A program made the position numbers and the translations under genes. Shown here in pieces: positions 24,508-32,831 of a stretch of DNA of 64,000 nt (the stretch's first letter is position 1; every line of letters starts with the position of its first letter). The DNA is taken from the NCBI RefSeq assembly GCF_000521865.1, contig NZ_JAME01000010.1:62001-126000 (forward strand), given 5' to 3'. This DNA comes from Roseivivax isoporae LMG 25204. Lineage in GTDB: Bacteria; Pseudomonadota; Alphaproteobacteria; Rhodobacterales; Rhodobacteraceae. The notes below the pieces were generated by a model, which was given only the letters and a program-made list of their open reading frames with translations, did no database searches and was not told where the DNA came from.

Positions 24508-25233
24508 ATGACCCTCACCACACAGGGTGAAGACCTCGCTTCGCGGCTCGCCGAACGTCACGGCACGAGCGTGGACGCCGTGCGCACGCTGATCGCGGCC
24601 GTCGTGGCCGGGAACGGCCGGCAGGCGCAGTTCTCGCACCCCGATCTTGGCGGCATGGGCCAGTGGTCCTCGGGCGGCATGACCATGGTGGGCGACATGT
24701 TCAACACGCGCCTGCAGGCGCTGGTCGCGGCGCTCTGCGCGGACATCGCGCAGGCCGCCGGGGACGCGTCGCTGGTCGCGCGCCCGGCACCGGGGTCCGG
24801 TGGTACCGGGCAGTCCCGCAGCGGCGCGTGGTGGCCCGAAACGCTCGGCATTCCCACATCGACCGGATCGCAGAACGACACCGCCTATGCTGTCTTTCCC
24901 GACAGCCGCCGGCTCGCCACCCGCATCGGCGGGCGCGTCACCGTCCACGACACCCGCGACCACGTGATCGGCGGCGTCGGCCAGCAGCAATCGGGCGGCG
25001 CCGACATGACCTTTACCAGCCAGTTCGGCATCGTCCGGCTGCGTGACCTGCCGGTCGTTTCGGGCGAGGAGGCGAAGGCAACCGAGTCCCCGTCCGACGC
25101 CGGGCGGCCCGAGACGGGCGGCACGGACGACGTCTTTGCCGCGCTCGAGAAGCTCGGCGCGCTGAGGGACAAGGGCATCCTGTCGGAGGAGGAGTTCGCC
25201 CGGAAGAAGGCCGAGCTCCTGGCGCGGATCTGA
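24508..25233 (+). CDS. SHOCT-domain protein
   Basis: A 241-residue protein. The start is ATG 24508, preceded by GAAAGGA; the frame is open for over 3 kb upstream, but that is the antisense of the two preceding genes. Residues about 50-75 carry a Gly/Met-rich string (GQWSSGGMTMVGDMFNTRLQ) also seen in other SHOCT proteins. The C-terminal 35 residues form the SHOCT motif (LEKLGALRDKGILSEEEFAR followed by KKAELL), a short helix pair often at the end of membrane or secreted proteins. No membrane segment is seen. Function unknown. A hairpin follows at 25246-25265. Confidence 0.7.
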   Translation: MTLTTQGEDLASRLAERHGTSVDAVRTLIAAVVAGNGRQAQFSHPDLGGMGQWSSGGMTMVGDMFNTRLQALVAALCADIAQAAGDASLVARPAPGSGGTGQSRSGAWWPETLGIPTSTGSQNDTAYAVFPDSRRLATRIGGRVTVHDTRDHVIGGVGQQQSGGADMTFTSQFGIVRLRDLPVVSGEEAKATESPSDAGRPETGGTDDVFAALEKLGALRDKGILSEEEFARKKAELLARI

Positions 25234-25245
25234 GCCGCGTATGGG

Positions 25246-25265
25246 GGCGCCCGCGCACGGGCGCC
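25246..25265. terminator. Bidirectional terminator hairpin
   Basis: GGCGCCCG (25246-25253), loop CGCA, CGGGCGCC (25258-25265). It sits between the stops of two convergent genes (25233 and 25279). Confidence 0.6.
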
Positions 25266-25278
25266 ACCGGGACGTCGC

Positions 25279-25578
25279 TCAGGCCGGCTGGCCGTTCAGA
25301 CGCGCATCGAACCAGTCGAAGATCAGCTCTGCGCAGCGCTGCATGCGGCGGATTTCCTGATCGTTCAGAGCATCGCCGCGCACCACGCGCGAACTGAGCC
25401 GCGTGAACTCGACCTGGATGGTGCGGGGCATTTCCAGGTCGCTGCGGGTGGCCCGCGCCCAGCGGGGCAGGTCCTGCAGGCGTTTCATCGCGTCACGCAC
25501 GATCTTGCGGCCAAGCTTGTCGGTTTCGACCGACGCGACGAGTGCCGCGTCTCTTTTCAGGAGCTGGACTGTGTCCAT
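25279..25578 (-). CDS. Small conserved-looking protein, unknown function
   Basis: A 99-residue basic, helical protein. ATG 25578 has a GAGGG on the minus strand a few bases upstream; the frame is open to 25662, but the extra residues are Trp/Phe/Val shadow sequence. Helices include VQLLKRDAALVASVETDKLG, VRDAMKRLQDLPRWARATR and AELIFDWFDARL. No motif I can name. The long gene-free region upstream (25579-26412) may contain its regulation, including a CtrA-type box 209 bases before its start. Confidence 0.5.
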   Translation of the reverse strand: MDTVQLLKRDAALVASVETDKLGRKIVRDAMKRLQDLPRWARATRSDLEMPRTIQVEFTRLSSRVVRGDALNDQEIRRMQRCAELIFDWFDARLNGQPA

Positions 25579-25783
25579 GGAACCCTCACGGTTGTCAGGT
25601 TGCGATTTGCGGGAAACCACTCGGCAAACGAACCAAAGGCGAAAGTTACCAACACCCCACAATCATGGGCGGCATTTGGGGCGGGAGTTTGACAGGCTTT
25701 ACAGCCACTTTCCCGCCGCAAGCGCCAATCCGCCGACGCTCCGAATCATTGTCCACGGGCCGCAATCGGAGCGAAGAAATCAT

Positions 25784-25804
25784 TGGTTAACGAAGGATTA
25801 ACCA
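25784..25804. promoter_or_regulatory. CtrA-type box TTAA-N7-TTAA inside an inverted repeat
   Basis: TGGTTAA (25784-25790), CGAAGGA, TTAACCA (25798-25804). The core TTAA-N7-TTAAC matches the binding consensus of the response regulator CtrA of alphaproteobacteria. The two arms are also perfectly complementary over 7 bp. The nearest start is that of the 99-residue protein, 209 bases away on the minus strand. It is the only such site I noticed. Confidence 0.4.
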
Positions 25805-26353
25805 CGGGCCGCGCAAGCAATAGGTACGCGCCGCGCTCGTCATTCGGGGCGGACCCGCCGGCGGCGTCCTTTTTCGTGCACGGTTCGGCCACAAATTCGT
25901 CTCATCCCGGCACAATCTTGCATCCGAAGTCGCGCATCGCGCAGCTCGCCGCACACGGCGCCCCGCCGGCCCCGCCCATGGCACGTCGTGCGAGGGGACC
26001 GGGACGCGATTCGGAGGCGTTCAACCTGCAAGCTGCTCCCTCTCCTGCGTTATTCCCACGTGAATTGAGCGGATCACCGCCTGCCACCGCAGATCGCGAG
26101 ATTTAGCTGTTGATTTGCAGGGAGTTGTGTCTTTTCTGCATGTTGGCAAAAATTTCACGCATCCTGAGTGGCCTTCCTGTGGTAGAAGAAGGCGTCGTCC
26201 GGCGCCGGCACGCGGATTGTTAGCAAGTATCGTTTTATGCGTCGGGTCCGAAGAATTTCGGACGGACTGTCTTGCACCGATGACGAGTGGTCGCGGTACC
26301 GGTTCAGATTGCAGGCAAGTCTATTCAAAGCTGCCGGATTCAGAGCGAGAACC

Positions 26354-26384
26354 GCCCGGCGCCTTCCCGCAGTTGGCGCCGGGC
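26354..26384 (-). terminator. Terminator hairpin after the semialdehyde dehydrogenase operon
   Basis: GCCCGGCGCC (26354-26363) and GGCGCCGGGC (26375-26384) form a 10-bp stem with an 11-base loop, just past the stop of the minus-strand dehydrogenase gene. A second stem (GATCCGGG/CCCGGATC, 26396-26414) overlaps the stop codon itself. Confidence 0.6.
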
Positions 26385-26412
26385 ACCCGTGTCTGGATCC
26401 GGGCTCCCCGGA

Positions 26413-27942
26413 TCAGGCCAGGTCGCCCGCCAGCAGGGCCTCAGGCATGTTCTGGAAGCAGACCGGCCGGAGGAAGCGGCGGATCGACAGGGTCCCCACG
26501 CTCGTCGCGCCGAAGTTGGTCGATGCCGGATAAGGCCCACCGTGCACCATGGCATCCGCAACCTCGACCCCGGTGGGAAAGCCGTTCACAATCAGCCGCC
26601 CGGCCTTGCGCTCGAGGACCGGCAGCAGGTCGCGGGCGAGATCGGTGTCGCCCTCGTCCATGTGCAGCGTCGCAGTCAGCTGGCCCTCGAAGCCGCGGGC
26701 GAGCTCCGCCATCTCCGCCTTGTCCGAGACCCGCACGACCAGTCCGAGCGGCCCGAACACCTCCTCGCCCAGCGCCGCGTCCTGCAGGTAGGCGGCGGCG
26801 TCGGTCTCGAAGAGGTTGGGCGTCGCACTGCGCCCCTCGCTCTCGGTGGACAGCACCGCGCGCACAGCATTGCGCCCGCCAAAGCGTGCCTTGCCCGCGC
26901 GGTAGGCGTCGGCGATGCCGTCGGTCAGCATGGTCTGCGCGGGGCTTTCTGCAAGCGCCGCCCGGGCGGCCTCGACGAAGGCATCGCCGTCGGCTCCGGT
27001 GCCCACGACCGCGATCCCCGGGTTCGTGCAGAACTGCCCCGCCCCCATGGTGAGCGACCCGGCCCAGCCGCGCCCGATTTCGGGCCCGCGCGCGCCCGCG
27101 GCGGCCGGCAGCACGAACATCGGGTTCACCGATCCAAGCTCGCCGAAGAACGGGATCGGCTCCGGCCGCGCCATGGCGAGGTCGAACAGCGCCCGCCCCC
27201 CGGCGAGCGAGCCGGTGAAGCCCACCGCGCGCACGAGCGGATGCTGCACCAGCGTCTGCCCCACCTCGCGCGCGCCGCCGTGCACGAGCGAGAAGACCCC
27301 CGGATGCAGGCCGCAGCGCGTCACCGCCGCGCCGATCGCCTCGGCGACGATCTCGGCCGTTCCGGGATGCGCCTCGTGTCCCTTGACCACGACCGGGCAA
27401 CCCGCGGCGAGCGCGGCGGCGGTGTCGCCGCCCGCGGTCGAGAAGGCGAGCGGGAAATTGGACGCGCCGAAGACCGCGACCGGCCCGATCGGCCGCTGGA
27501 TCATGCGCAGTTCGGGGCGCGGCAGCGGCTGGCGGTCGGGCAGCGCCGCGTCGTGGCGGCGGTCAAGGTAGGCGCCGTCCCTCACATGCGTCGCGAAGAG
27601 CCGCAGCTGCCCCGTGGTGCGCCCGCGCTCGCCCTCGAGCCGCGCCGCCGGAAGGCCGGTCTCGGCGGTGCCGATGGCGGTGATCGCGGCGCAGCGCGCG
27701 TCGATCTCCTCGGCGATCGCGTCGAGGAAATCCGCCCGCGCGGCGCGCGTCGTCCAGCCGTAGGAGGCGAACGCCTCCTCCGCCGCGCGCACCGCGCGGT
27801 CGACATGATCCGGCGTGCCGGCCGAGAACGCGTGGCCCGCGCCCGAGACGGGATGCGAAGGGAACGTGGGCTCCGCCGACACGCGCTCGCCAGCGATGAG
27901 GTGGGCGCCGTGGGGCGTGTACTCTTCGGATGTTGCGGCCAT
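26413..27942 (-). CDS. 2,5-dioxovalerate (alpha-ketoglutaric semialdehyde) dehydrogenase
   Basis: A 509-residue aldehyde dehydrogenase-fold enzyme. It has the NAD(P)-binding FGASNFPLAFSTAGGD segment, VVVKGHEAHPGT, catalytic Glu in FFGELGSVNP and catalytic Cys in MGAGQFCTNPG. The G-A-S-N-F-P-L-A-F-S and G-Q-F-C-T-N-P-G forms are those of the alpha-ketoglutaric semialdehyde dehydrogenase subgroup. The reaction is 2,5-dioxopentanoate plus NAD(P)+ to 2-oxoglutarate. ATG 27942 follows AAGGAG on the minus strand. The neighbouring DapA-family dehydratase would make its substrate in pentonate, hexarate or hydroxyproline degradation. Confidence 0.88.
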   Translation of the reverse strand: MAATSEEYTPHGAHLIAGERVSAEPTFPSHPVSGAGHAFSAGTPDHVDRAVRAAEEAFASYGWTTRAARADFLDAIAEEIDARCAAITAIGTAETGLPAARLEGERGRTTGQLRLFATHVRDGAYLDRRHDAALPDRQPLPRPELRMIQRPIGPVAVFGASNFPLAFSTAGGDTAAALAAGCPVVVKGHEAHPGTAEIVAEAIGAAVTRCGLHPGVFSLVHGGAREVGQTLVQHPLVRAVGFTGSLAGGRALFDLAMARPEPIPFFGELGSVNPMFVLPAAAGARGPEIGRGWAGSLTMGAGQFCTNPGIAVVGTGADGDAFVEAARAALAESPAQTMLTDGIADAYRAGKARFGGRNAVRAVLSTESEGRSATPNLFETDAAAYLQDAALGEEVFGPLGLVVRVSDKAEMAELARGFEGQLTATLHMDEGDTDLARDLLPVLERKAGRLIVNGFPTGVEVADAMVHGGPYPASTNFGATSVGTLSIRRFLRPVCFQNMPEALLAGDLA

Positions 27943-27983
27943 GGGGTCGCTCCTTTTCACAGGTGAAAGCTGCGGGCGGACCG

Positions 27984-28688
27984 TCAGTCCTCGCCCGGAT
28001 CGTGGCGCGCCGCGGCGACGTTGTCCGCCGCGGTGCCGAGATGGGTGCGCAGGGCGGCCGCGCTCGCCGCCGCGTCGCGGGCGGACAGCGCCGCCGCGAT
28101 GTCGAGATGTTCCTCGAGCGTCCGCGCGCGCTTCAGCCGGCGGCGCGACGAGATGAAGCGCGCGCGCCAGAGCCGCGCGTTGAACTGGGCGTGCGCCCGG
28201 AGGAGCGGCGGGTTGCGCGCGGCCTCGACGATCCCACTGTGGAACGCCATGTCCCGGCGGAAGAAGGCGAGCGGCTCGTCGCTGTCGGACCGCTCGGCCA
28301 TCTCCCGCGCGGCCGCCGCGAGCGCGGCCAGCTCTGCATCGGTGGCCTGCGCGCAGGCCTCCTCGCCCGCGAGCGCCTCGAGCGCGCCCAGCACCCGCAG
28401 GTTCTGCGCCAGCGTCGTGACGTCGGGATCGGCGACCATGGGCCGGCGCGTGGCCGAATAGGTCACCAGTTCGTCCATCTCGAGGATGCGCAGCGCCTCG
28501 CGCAGGGGCGTGCGGCTGATGCCCAGAGCCTCGGCCAGGTCGCGTTCGCGGATGGGCGCACCGGGTGCGAGCCGCTCGAGCAGGATGAGGTCGCGCAGCC
28601 GGTCCGCGATCTCGGCCGCGAGCGTGCGGCGGCCCTCGATCGGGCCGAGCTCGGCCAGGCTTTCTGCGAGGGGAGACCGGTCGGTCAT
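27984..28688 (-). CDS. GntR-family regulator with FCD ligand domain
   Basis: A 234-residue regulator. Residues about 15-85 are a GntR winged helix (LAAEIADRLRDLILLERLAP, then ISRTPLREALRILEMDELVT). Residues about 95-225 form a helical FCD effector domain with DMAFHSGIVEAARNP, including the Asp and His residues that usually bind a metal plus an organic acid. Start ATG 28688 is within 8 bases of the dapA-like stop. It lies between the two enzyme genes of one operon, so it probably senses the sugar acid or an intermediate and represses the operon. A palindrome at 29694-29711 is the likely operator. Confidence 0.87.
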   Translation of the reverse strand: MTDRSPLAESLAELGPIEGRRTLAAEIADRLRDLILLERLAPGAPIRERDLAEALGISRTPLREALRILEMDELVTYSATRRPMVADPDVTTLAQNLRVLGALEALAGEEACAQATDAELAALAAAAREMAERSDSDEPLAFFRRDMAFHSGIVEAARNPPLLRAHAQFNARLWRARFISSRRRLKRARTLEEHLDIAAALSARDAAASAAALRTHLGTAADNVAAARHDPGED

Positions 28689-28695
28689 GACGCGC

Positions 28696-29610
28696 CTACC
28701 GGCCCCAGCGCAGCGCGACGGGATCGAGCGGACGCAGGAGGCCCAGCAGTTCCGCCCGCGTCTCGGGCGCCAGCGGCGGCACGGGATGGCGGCAGAAATC
28801 CGACGCGATGACGCCCCCTTCCCGCATCGCGGCCTTGGCGGCGCGGAAGCCGCATTGCCGGTTCTCGTGGTTGATCGCCGGCAGGATGCGTGCGTAGCCG
28901 GCGACCGCCGCCTCCCGGTCCCCCGCGGCATGGTCGGTCACCACGCGGCGCACGTGCTCGGGGATCATGGCCGAGCACATCGTGCCGGTCGCCCCCGCAT
29001 CGAGATCGGCGAGCATGGTGATGCCCTCCTCGCCGTCGAGCGGGCTCACCACGTGCTCGCCCCCCTCGGCCACGAGCGCGCGCAGCTTGCCGGCGGCACC
29101 GGAGCACTCGATCTTGAAATGCCGCACCATGGGTATCTCGCGCGCCATGCGCACGAGGAGCGGAACGGGCAGGTCCACGCCGGACAGGGGCGCGTCCTGG
29201 ATCATGATGGGAATGCCCACCTCGCCCACGCGTGCCACCTGCTCGAAGGTCTGCTCGGCCGTGCCCTTCAGGAGAGCGCCGTGATAGGGCGGCATCATCA
29301 TCACCGCCGCGGCCCCCAGCGCCTGCGCCTGCCGCGCCCGCGCGACGGCGATGGACGTGGCATAATGCGAGATCGTGACGATCACCGGCAGCCGGCCGTC
29401 CACATGGGTCAGGCAGAGCCGGGTCAGCCGCTCGCGCTCCTCGTCGGACAGCAGGAACTGCTCGGAGAAGTTGGCGAGGATACAGAGTCCGTCGACGCCC
29501 TGGTCGACGATGCAGTCGAGCACCCGCCGCATCCCGTCGAGATCGAGCGTACCGTCGTCGTGAAACGGCGTCGGCGCGACCGGCCAGGCCCCTCTCAGCG
29601 TGTCATCCAT
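28696..29610 (-). CDS. DapA-family dehydratase, probably for 2-dehydro-3-deoxy-pentonate
   Basis: A 304-residue DapA/N-acetylneuraminate-lyase fold protein. The Schiff-base lysine is in RHFKIECSGAAGK. The usual Tyr-containing Y-N-x-P motif is replaced by MIQDAPLSG, a form I associate with L-2-keto-3-deoxyarabonate dehydratases rather than with true dihydrodipicolinate synthase. The expected product is alpha-ketoglutaric semialdehyde, the substrate of the dehydrogenase two genes downstream. Other options are 5-keto-4-deoxyglucarate dehydratase or a hydroxyproline-pathway deaminase of the same family. First gene of the minus-strand operon. Confidence 0.75.
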   Translation of the reverse strand: MDDTLRGAWPVAPTPFHDDGTLDLDGMRRVLDCIVDQGVDGLCILANFSEQFLLSDEERERLTRLCLTHVDGRLPVIVTISHYATSIAVARARQAQALGAAAVMMMPPYHGALLKGTAEQTFEQVARVGEVGIPIMIQDAPLSGVDLPVPLLVRMAREIPMVRHFKIECSGAAGKLRALVAEGGEHVVSPLDGEEGITMLADLDAGATGTMCSAMIPEHVRRVVTDHAAGDREAAVAGYARILPAINHENRQCGFRAAKAAMREGGVIASDFCRHPVPPLAPETRAELLGLLRPLDPVALRWGR

Positions 29611-29924
29611 GTCCTCTGCGCCCTCCCCGGCAAGCGGCGCACCTCAAGGCGCCTTCGGACCTCCGCCTAGCACGGGCGTTTCGGAATGTCGATATTTTGG
29701 CATGCCAAAATGATCCGTTAACCACGGCATCACGAAACCGCCGCACTTCGGGCGCGACGCCACGGTTTCGCCACGATGCGACACAATGCTCTGCCTCCGT
29801 CCCGTTCTGTTTCGCGGTCGTGGACGCTGCCCCCGGGGTGGCCCTGAGACATGTGCTCCGGCGCCGGAACGGCCGCGGCGGGACCGCGAGTGCGTGTGTT
29901 CTAGGTATCAGGTCCGGTCGCATC
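29611..29924. other. Divergent intergenic region (catabolic operon / RTX gene)
   Basis: 314 bases between the DapA-family gene (minus) and the RTX-Hint gene (plus). Besides the palindrome at 29694-29711, it holds a lower-GC patch (29690-29725) likely to be the promoter of the minus-strand operon. No reading frame here has coding character; the open frame running into the RTX gene from 29697 is an upstream extension without a ribosome binding site. Confidence 0.55.
29694..29711. promoter_or_regulatory. Perfect 18-bp palindrome, likely GntR operator
   Basis: ATTTTGGCATGCCAAAAT is a perfect palindrome 83 bases upstream of the DapA-family start. The TTGGCATGCCAA core resembles operators of FCD-type GntR regulators, which bind short palindromes with a central pyrimidine-purine step. 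The operon it precedes encodes such a regulator, so autoregulation is likely. Confidence 0.6.
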
Positions 29925-32780
29925 ATGGCCGTCTTCGTCATCTCCTCGTCGAACTACGACGACCCGGCCTTCTGGTCGGCGATCAGCGTGTCGGGCCCGG
30001 GCCACACGCTGGATTTCCGCGGGCTGCCCGCGTCGTGGACCGTTACGGTGGACCCGCCCGCGGGCCTGATCGTCATTCACGACGGCACCCGCAGCGTCAC
30101 CGTGGGCGAGGAGGGCGCGACCGGCACCGACGCGATCTTCGGCCCGCGCACCGATCTCGACGACTTCACCACCGTCCTCGCGGGGGACGGCAACGACCGG
30201 ATCGACGCCGGCACGGGCCTCGGCAGCGTCGAGGGCGGCGCGGGGAACGACACCATCACGGGCGGACCGGACGGCGCGGCGCCCCCGCCCTGGCGCGATT
30301 TCGGCGTGAACGACGACGTGACCGGCACCTTCGGCCAGGACCATTTCCGCTATGCCGCAGGCGAGATGTCGAACGCCGACGTCACGCTCGACGACCGCTC
30401 GGGCACGAGCACCGACGGCGACCGCCAGCAGGACTGGCTGCTGATCGACAGCACGAACCAGACGGGCATCCTGCATGTGCGGGGGTTCGATCACGGGCTC
30501 GACCGGATCGTGCTGCGCGAAATGCCGGTCAGCGTCAGCCCGAGCGTGAACCCGGGCATCCTGAACGTCACGATCACCTACGCCAACGGCAATTCGCAAT
30601 CATTCGAGATCCTGCATTCGGGCGGCGACACGCCCTTCGCGTTCGACGACTTCTTCACCACCGAGATGCCGGGCGGCGGCGACGACGTGCTGTCGGGCGG
30701 CACGGGGTCCGACCGCTTCATCTTCGCCGACGGCTGGGGCGACGACACGGTGTCGGGCGGCGACGGCGCGGGCGACGTGGACGAGATCCGCCTCGACCGC
30801 CTTGCCGCCCCGGTCAGCGTCACGCAGTCGGGCAGCGGCGCGGGCACGATCACGAGCGGCACGAACACCATCACCTATTCCGGGATCGAGCAGCTGACCC
30901 TGACCGACCAGGCCGACGCGCAGAACGCGCAGGCCGCGACGTCCGGCGTGTGGATCGACGGCCGGGACGGCAACGACACGCTGCTCGGGAGCCGCGGGGC
31001 CGACACGCTCGCGGGGGGCGGCGGCGACGACTACATCGAGGGCGGCGACGGCGACGACCTGCTGAGCACGGGTCTCGGCCAGGACACGCTCTCAGGCGGG
31101 GCGGGCAACGACACGCTGCGGAACGCGGCCGGCGACGATTCCCTCGTAGGCGGCGCGGGAGACGATTCCATCGTCGCGACGGAGGGCGACGACACGCTCG
31201 ACGGCGGCGACGGCAACGACACGCTGATCGGCGGCGGCGACGAGGACAGCCTCCTGGGCGGCGCCGGGTCGGACCTCCTGTTGCCCGGCGCGGGCGACGA
31301 CGTGGCCGATGGCGGTGCAGATGCCGACAGGTTCGTGTTCGAGGACGATTTCGACGACGACACGGTCTCGGGCGGCGAGGCCGGGACCGATGTCGACACG
31401 GTCGACCTGAGCGCGCTGTCCGAGGCGGTGACGGTCGACCATTTCGGCACCGAGCAGGGCCTGATCGAGGAGGGCAGCGACAGCATCCGCTTCTTCGGGA
31501 TCGAGAAGTTCGTCCTGACGGATTTCGCCGACTTCCAGACAAGCGGCGCGGACACCGCCGGGTTCCAGACCGATGCCGGCCTCGGCAACGACACGGTCTA
31601 TGGCGGGCTCGGCGACGACACGATCCTGGGCGGCGGGGGCCGCGACGAGATCTTCGCCGATGCGGGCGACGACCTCGTGACGGGCGGTGCCGGCAACGAC
31701 GACCTCGGCGGCGACGACGGCAACGACACCGTCGAGGGCGGCGACGGCAACGACTACGTGCAGGGCATGGGCGGCGCCGACCGGGTGGCGGGCGACGCGG
31801 GCGCGGACACCCTGCTCGGCGGCAGTGGCGACGACACGCTGGCGGGCGGTTCCGGCAACGACGTGATGACCGGCGGCGACGGCGACGACGTCTTCGTCTA
31901 TGCCCCCGGCGACGGCGCGGACACCATCGCCGACTTCAACGCGGGCACGACCGGCACGGCGCGCGACGGCCTTGCCGGCAACAACGATTTCATCGACCTC
32001 TCGGCCTTCTACGACACGCTCGTGGAGGTGCGGGCGGACCAGGCCGACGACGGCATCCTGAACCAGTCGAACTCGGTCGCGCGCGGCGGGACGGCGGACT
32101 ATTCGGACAATGCGAGCTTCGGCAACGGCAGCCTGACCTTCACCGGGGCGAGCGCCGAGCGCGCTTTCTTCACGACCGAGAACACGGGCGTCGTCTGCTT
32201 CACCCCCGGAACCGGCATCCTGACGCCCCGGGGCGAGGTTCCGGTGGAGAAACTGCGCCGGGGCGATGCCGTGGTGACGCGCGACAACGGGGTGCAGCGG
32301 ATCGTCATGATCGCGGCGCGGCGGGTGGGCGCGACGGCCCTTGCGGCGCGACCGGGCCTCCGGCCGGTCGCGATCGGGGCCGGCACTTTCGGCGGGCACC
32401 GCGGTCTCGTGGTCTCGCCGCAGCACGGCGTGCTCGTGCGCGTGGACGGCGAGGAGCGGCTGGTGCGCGCGACGCATCTCGCGGGGCTGGCCGGCGGATC
32501 GGTGCGGCGCCTCGAAGCCTGCCGGCAGACCGTCTACGTGCATCTCGTCTTCGAGCGGCACCAGATCGTCTTTGCCAACGGCCTCGCCTGCGAAAGCCTC
32601 TATCCGGGACCGATGGCTCTGGGCGGGCTCCGGGCGGGGGCGCGCGCGCGCCTCGCGGCCCTCCTGCCGGACCTCGGACGCGCGCCGGTGACCGAGGTCT
32701 ACGGCGCCCCCGCCCGGCACTTCCTCGCGCGCCGCGACCTGCCCGGCAGCCTCGCCGCGCTCGCACCTGCGGGCCGCTGA
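29925..32780 (+). CDS. Secreted RTX calcium-binding protein with C-terminal Hint domain
   Basis: A 951-residue acidic protein. Gly/Asp-rich nonapeptide repeats of the GGxGxDxL type lie at residues about 86-110, 249-289, 345-492 and 549-679 (for example GGAGNDTITGG, GGDGNDTLIGG). These form calcium-bound beta-rolls and mark type I secretion substrates. From Cys758 (VVCFTPGTGILTPRGE) to about 905 is a Hint domain of the bacterial Hedgehog/intein type, with the SPQHGVLV histidine motif; such domains can self-cleave. The Hint tail replaces a classic C-terminal secretion signal. ATG 29925 is the start that matches the MAVFVISSSNYDDPAFW beginning; no strong ribosome binding site is seen. No adjacent ABC exporter gene is present. 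Confidence 0.85.
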   Translation: MAVFVISSSNYDDPAFWSAISVSGPGHTLDFRGLPASWTVTVDPPAGLIVIHDGTRSVTVGEEGATGTDAIFGPRTDLDDFTTVLAGDGNDRIDAGTGLGSVEGGAGNDTITGGPDGAAPPPWRDFGVNDDVTGTFGQDHFRYAAGEMSNADVTLDDRSGTSTDGDRQQDWLLIDSTNQTGILHVRGFDHGLDRIVLREMPVSVSPSVNPGILNVTITYANGNSQSFEILHSGGDTPFAFDDFFTTEMPGGGDDVLSGGTGSDRFIFADGWGDDTVSGGDGAGDVDEIRLDRLAAPVSVTQSGSGAGTITSGTNTITYSGIEQLTLTDQADAQNAQAATSGVWIDGRDGNDTLLGSRGADTLAGGGGDDYIEGGDGDDLLSTGLGQDTLSGGAGNDTLRNAAGDDSLVGGAGDDSIVATEGDDTLDGGDGNDTLIGGGDEDSLLGGAGSDLLLPGAGDDVADGGADADRFVFEDDFDDDTVSGGEAGTDVDTVDLSALSEAVTVDHFGTEQGLIEEGSDSIRFFGIEKFVLTDFADFQTSGADTAGFQTDAGLGNDTVYGGLGDDTILGGGGRDEIFADAGDDLVTGGAGNDDLGGDDGNDTVEGGDGNDYVQGMGGADRVAGDAGADTLLGGSGDDTLAGGSGNDVMTGGDGDDVFVYAPGDGADTIADFNAGTTGTARDGLAGNNDFIDLSAFYDTLVEVRADQADDGILNQSNSVARGGTADYSDNASFGNGSLTFTGASAERAFFTTENTGVVCFTPGTGILTPRGEVPVEKLRRGDAVVTRDNGVQRIVMIAARRVGATALAARPGLRPVAIGAGTFGGHRGLVVSPQHGVLVRVDGEERLVRATHLAGLAGGSVRRLEACRQTVYVHLVFERHQIVFANGLACESLYPGPMALGGLRAGARARLAALLPDLGRAPVTEVYGAPARHFLARRDLPGSLAALAPAGR

Positions 32781-32831
32781 GCGCCGCATTTCGCGCTGGC
32801 GGGCAGCGGCACCGACGCTAGGCTGCGAGCC

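Larger units (their letters stand above)
25579..26412. other. Gene-free region with lower GC content
   Basis: This 834-base stretch holds no convincing coding frame on either strand: the open frames present have no ribosome binding sites and read as shadow sequence. Base composition is visibly less GC-rich than the flanks, especially 26090-26340, with A/T runs around 26140-26160 and 26220-26245. It contains the TTAA-N7-TTAA box at 25787-25801 and the terminator of the dehydrogenase operon at 26354-26384. It may also carry a promoter or a small RNA, but I could not identify one. Confidence 0.6.

Noticed and set aside
28696-29610. True dihydrodipicolinate synthase (dapA)
   Set aside because: The Y-N-x-P motif is replaced by QDAPLSG and the gene sits with a semialdehyde dehydrogenase and a GntR regulator.
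30181-31960. Tandem DNA repeat or CRISPR-like array in the Gly/Asp-rich region
   Set aside because: The periodicity is the 27-base reading of nonapeptide RTX repeats inside one coding frame; there are no unique spacers.
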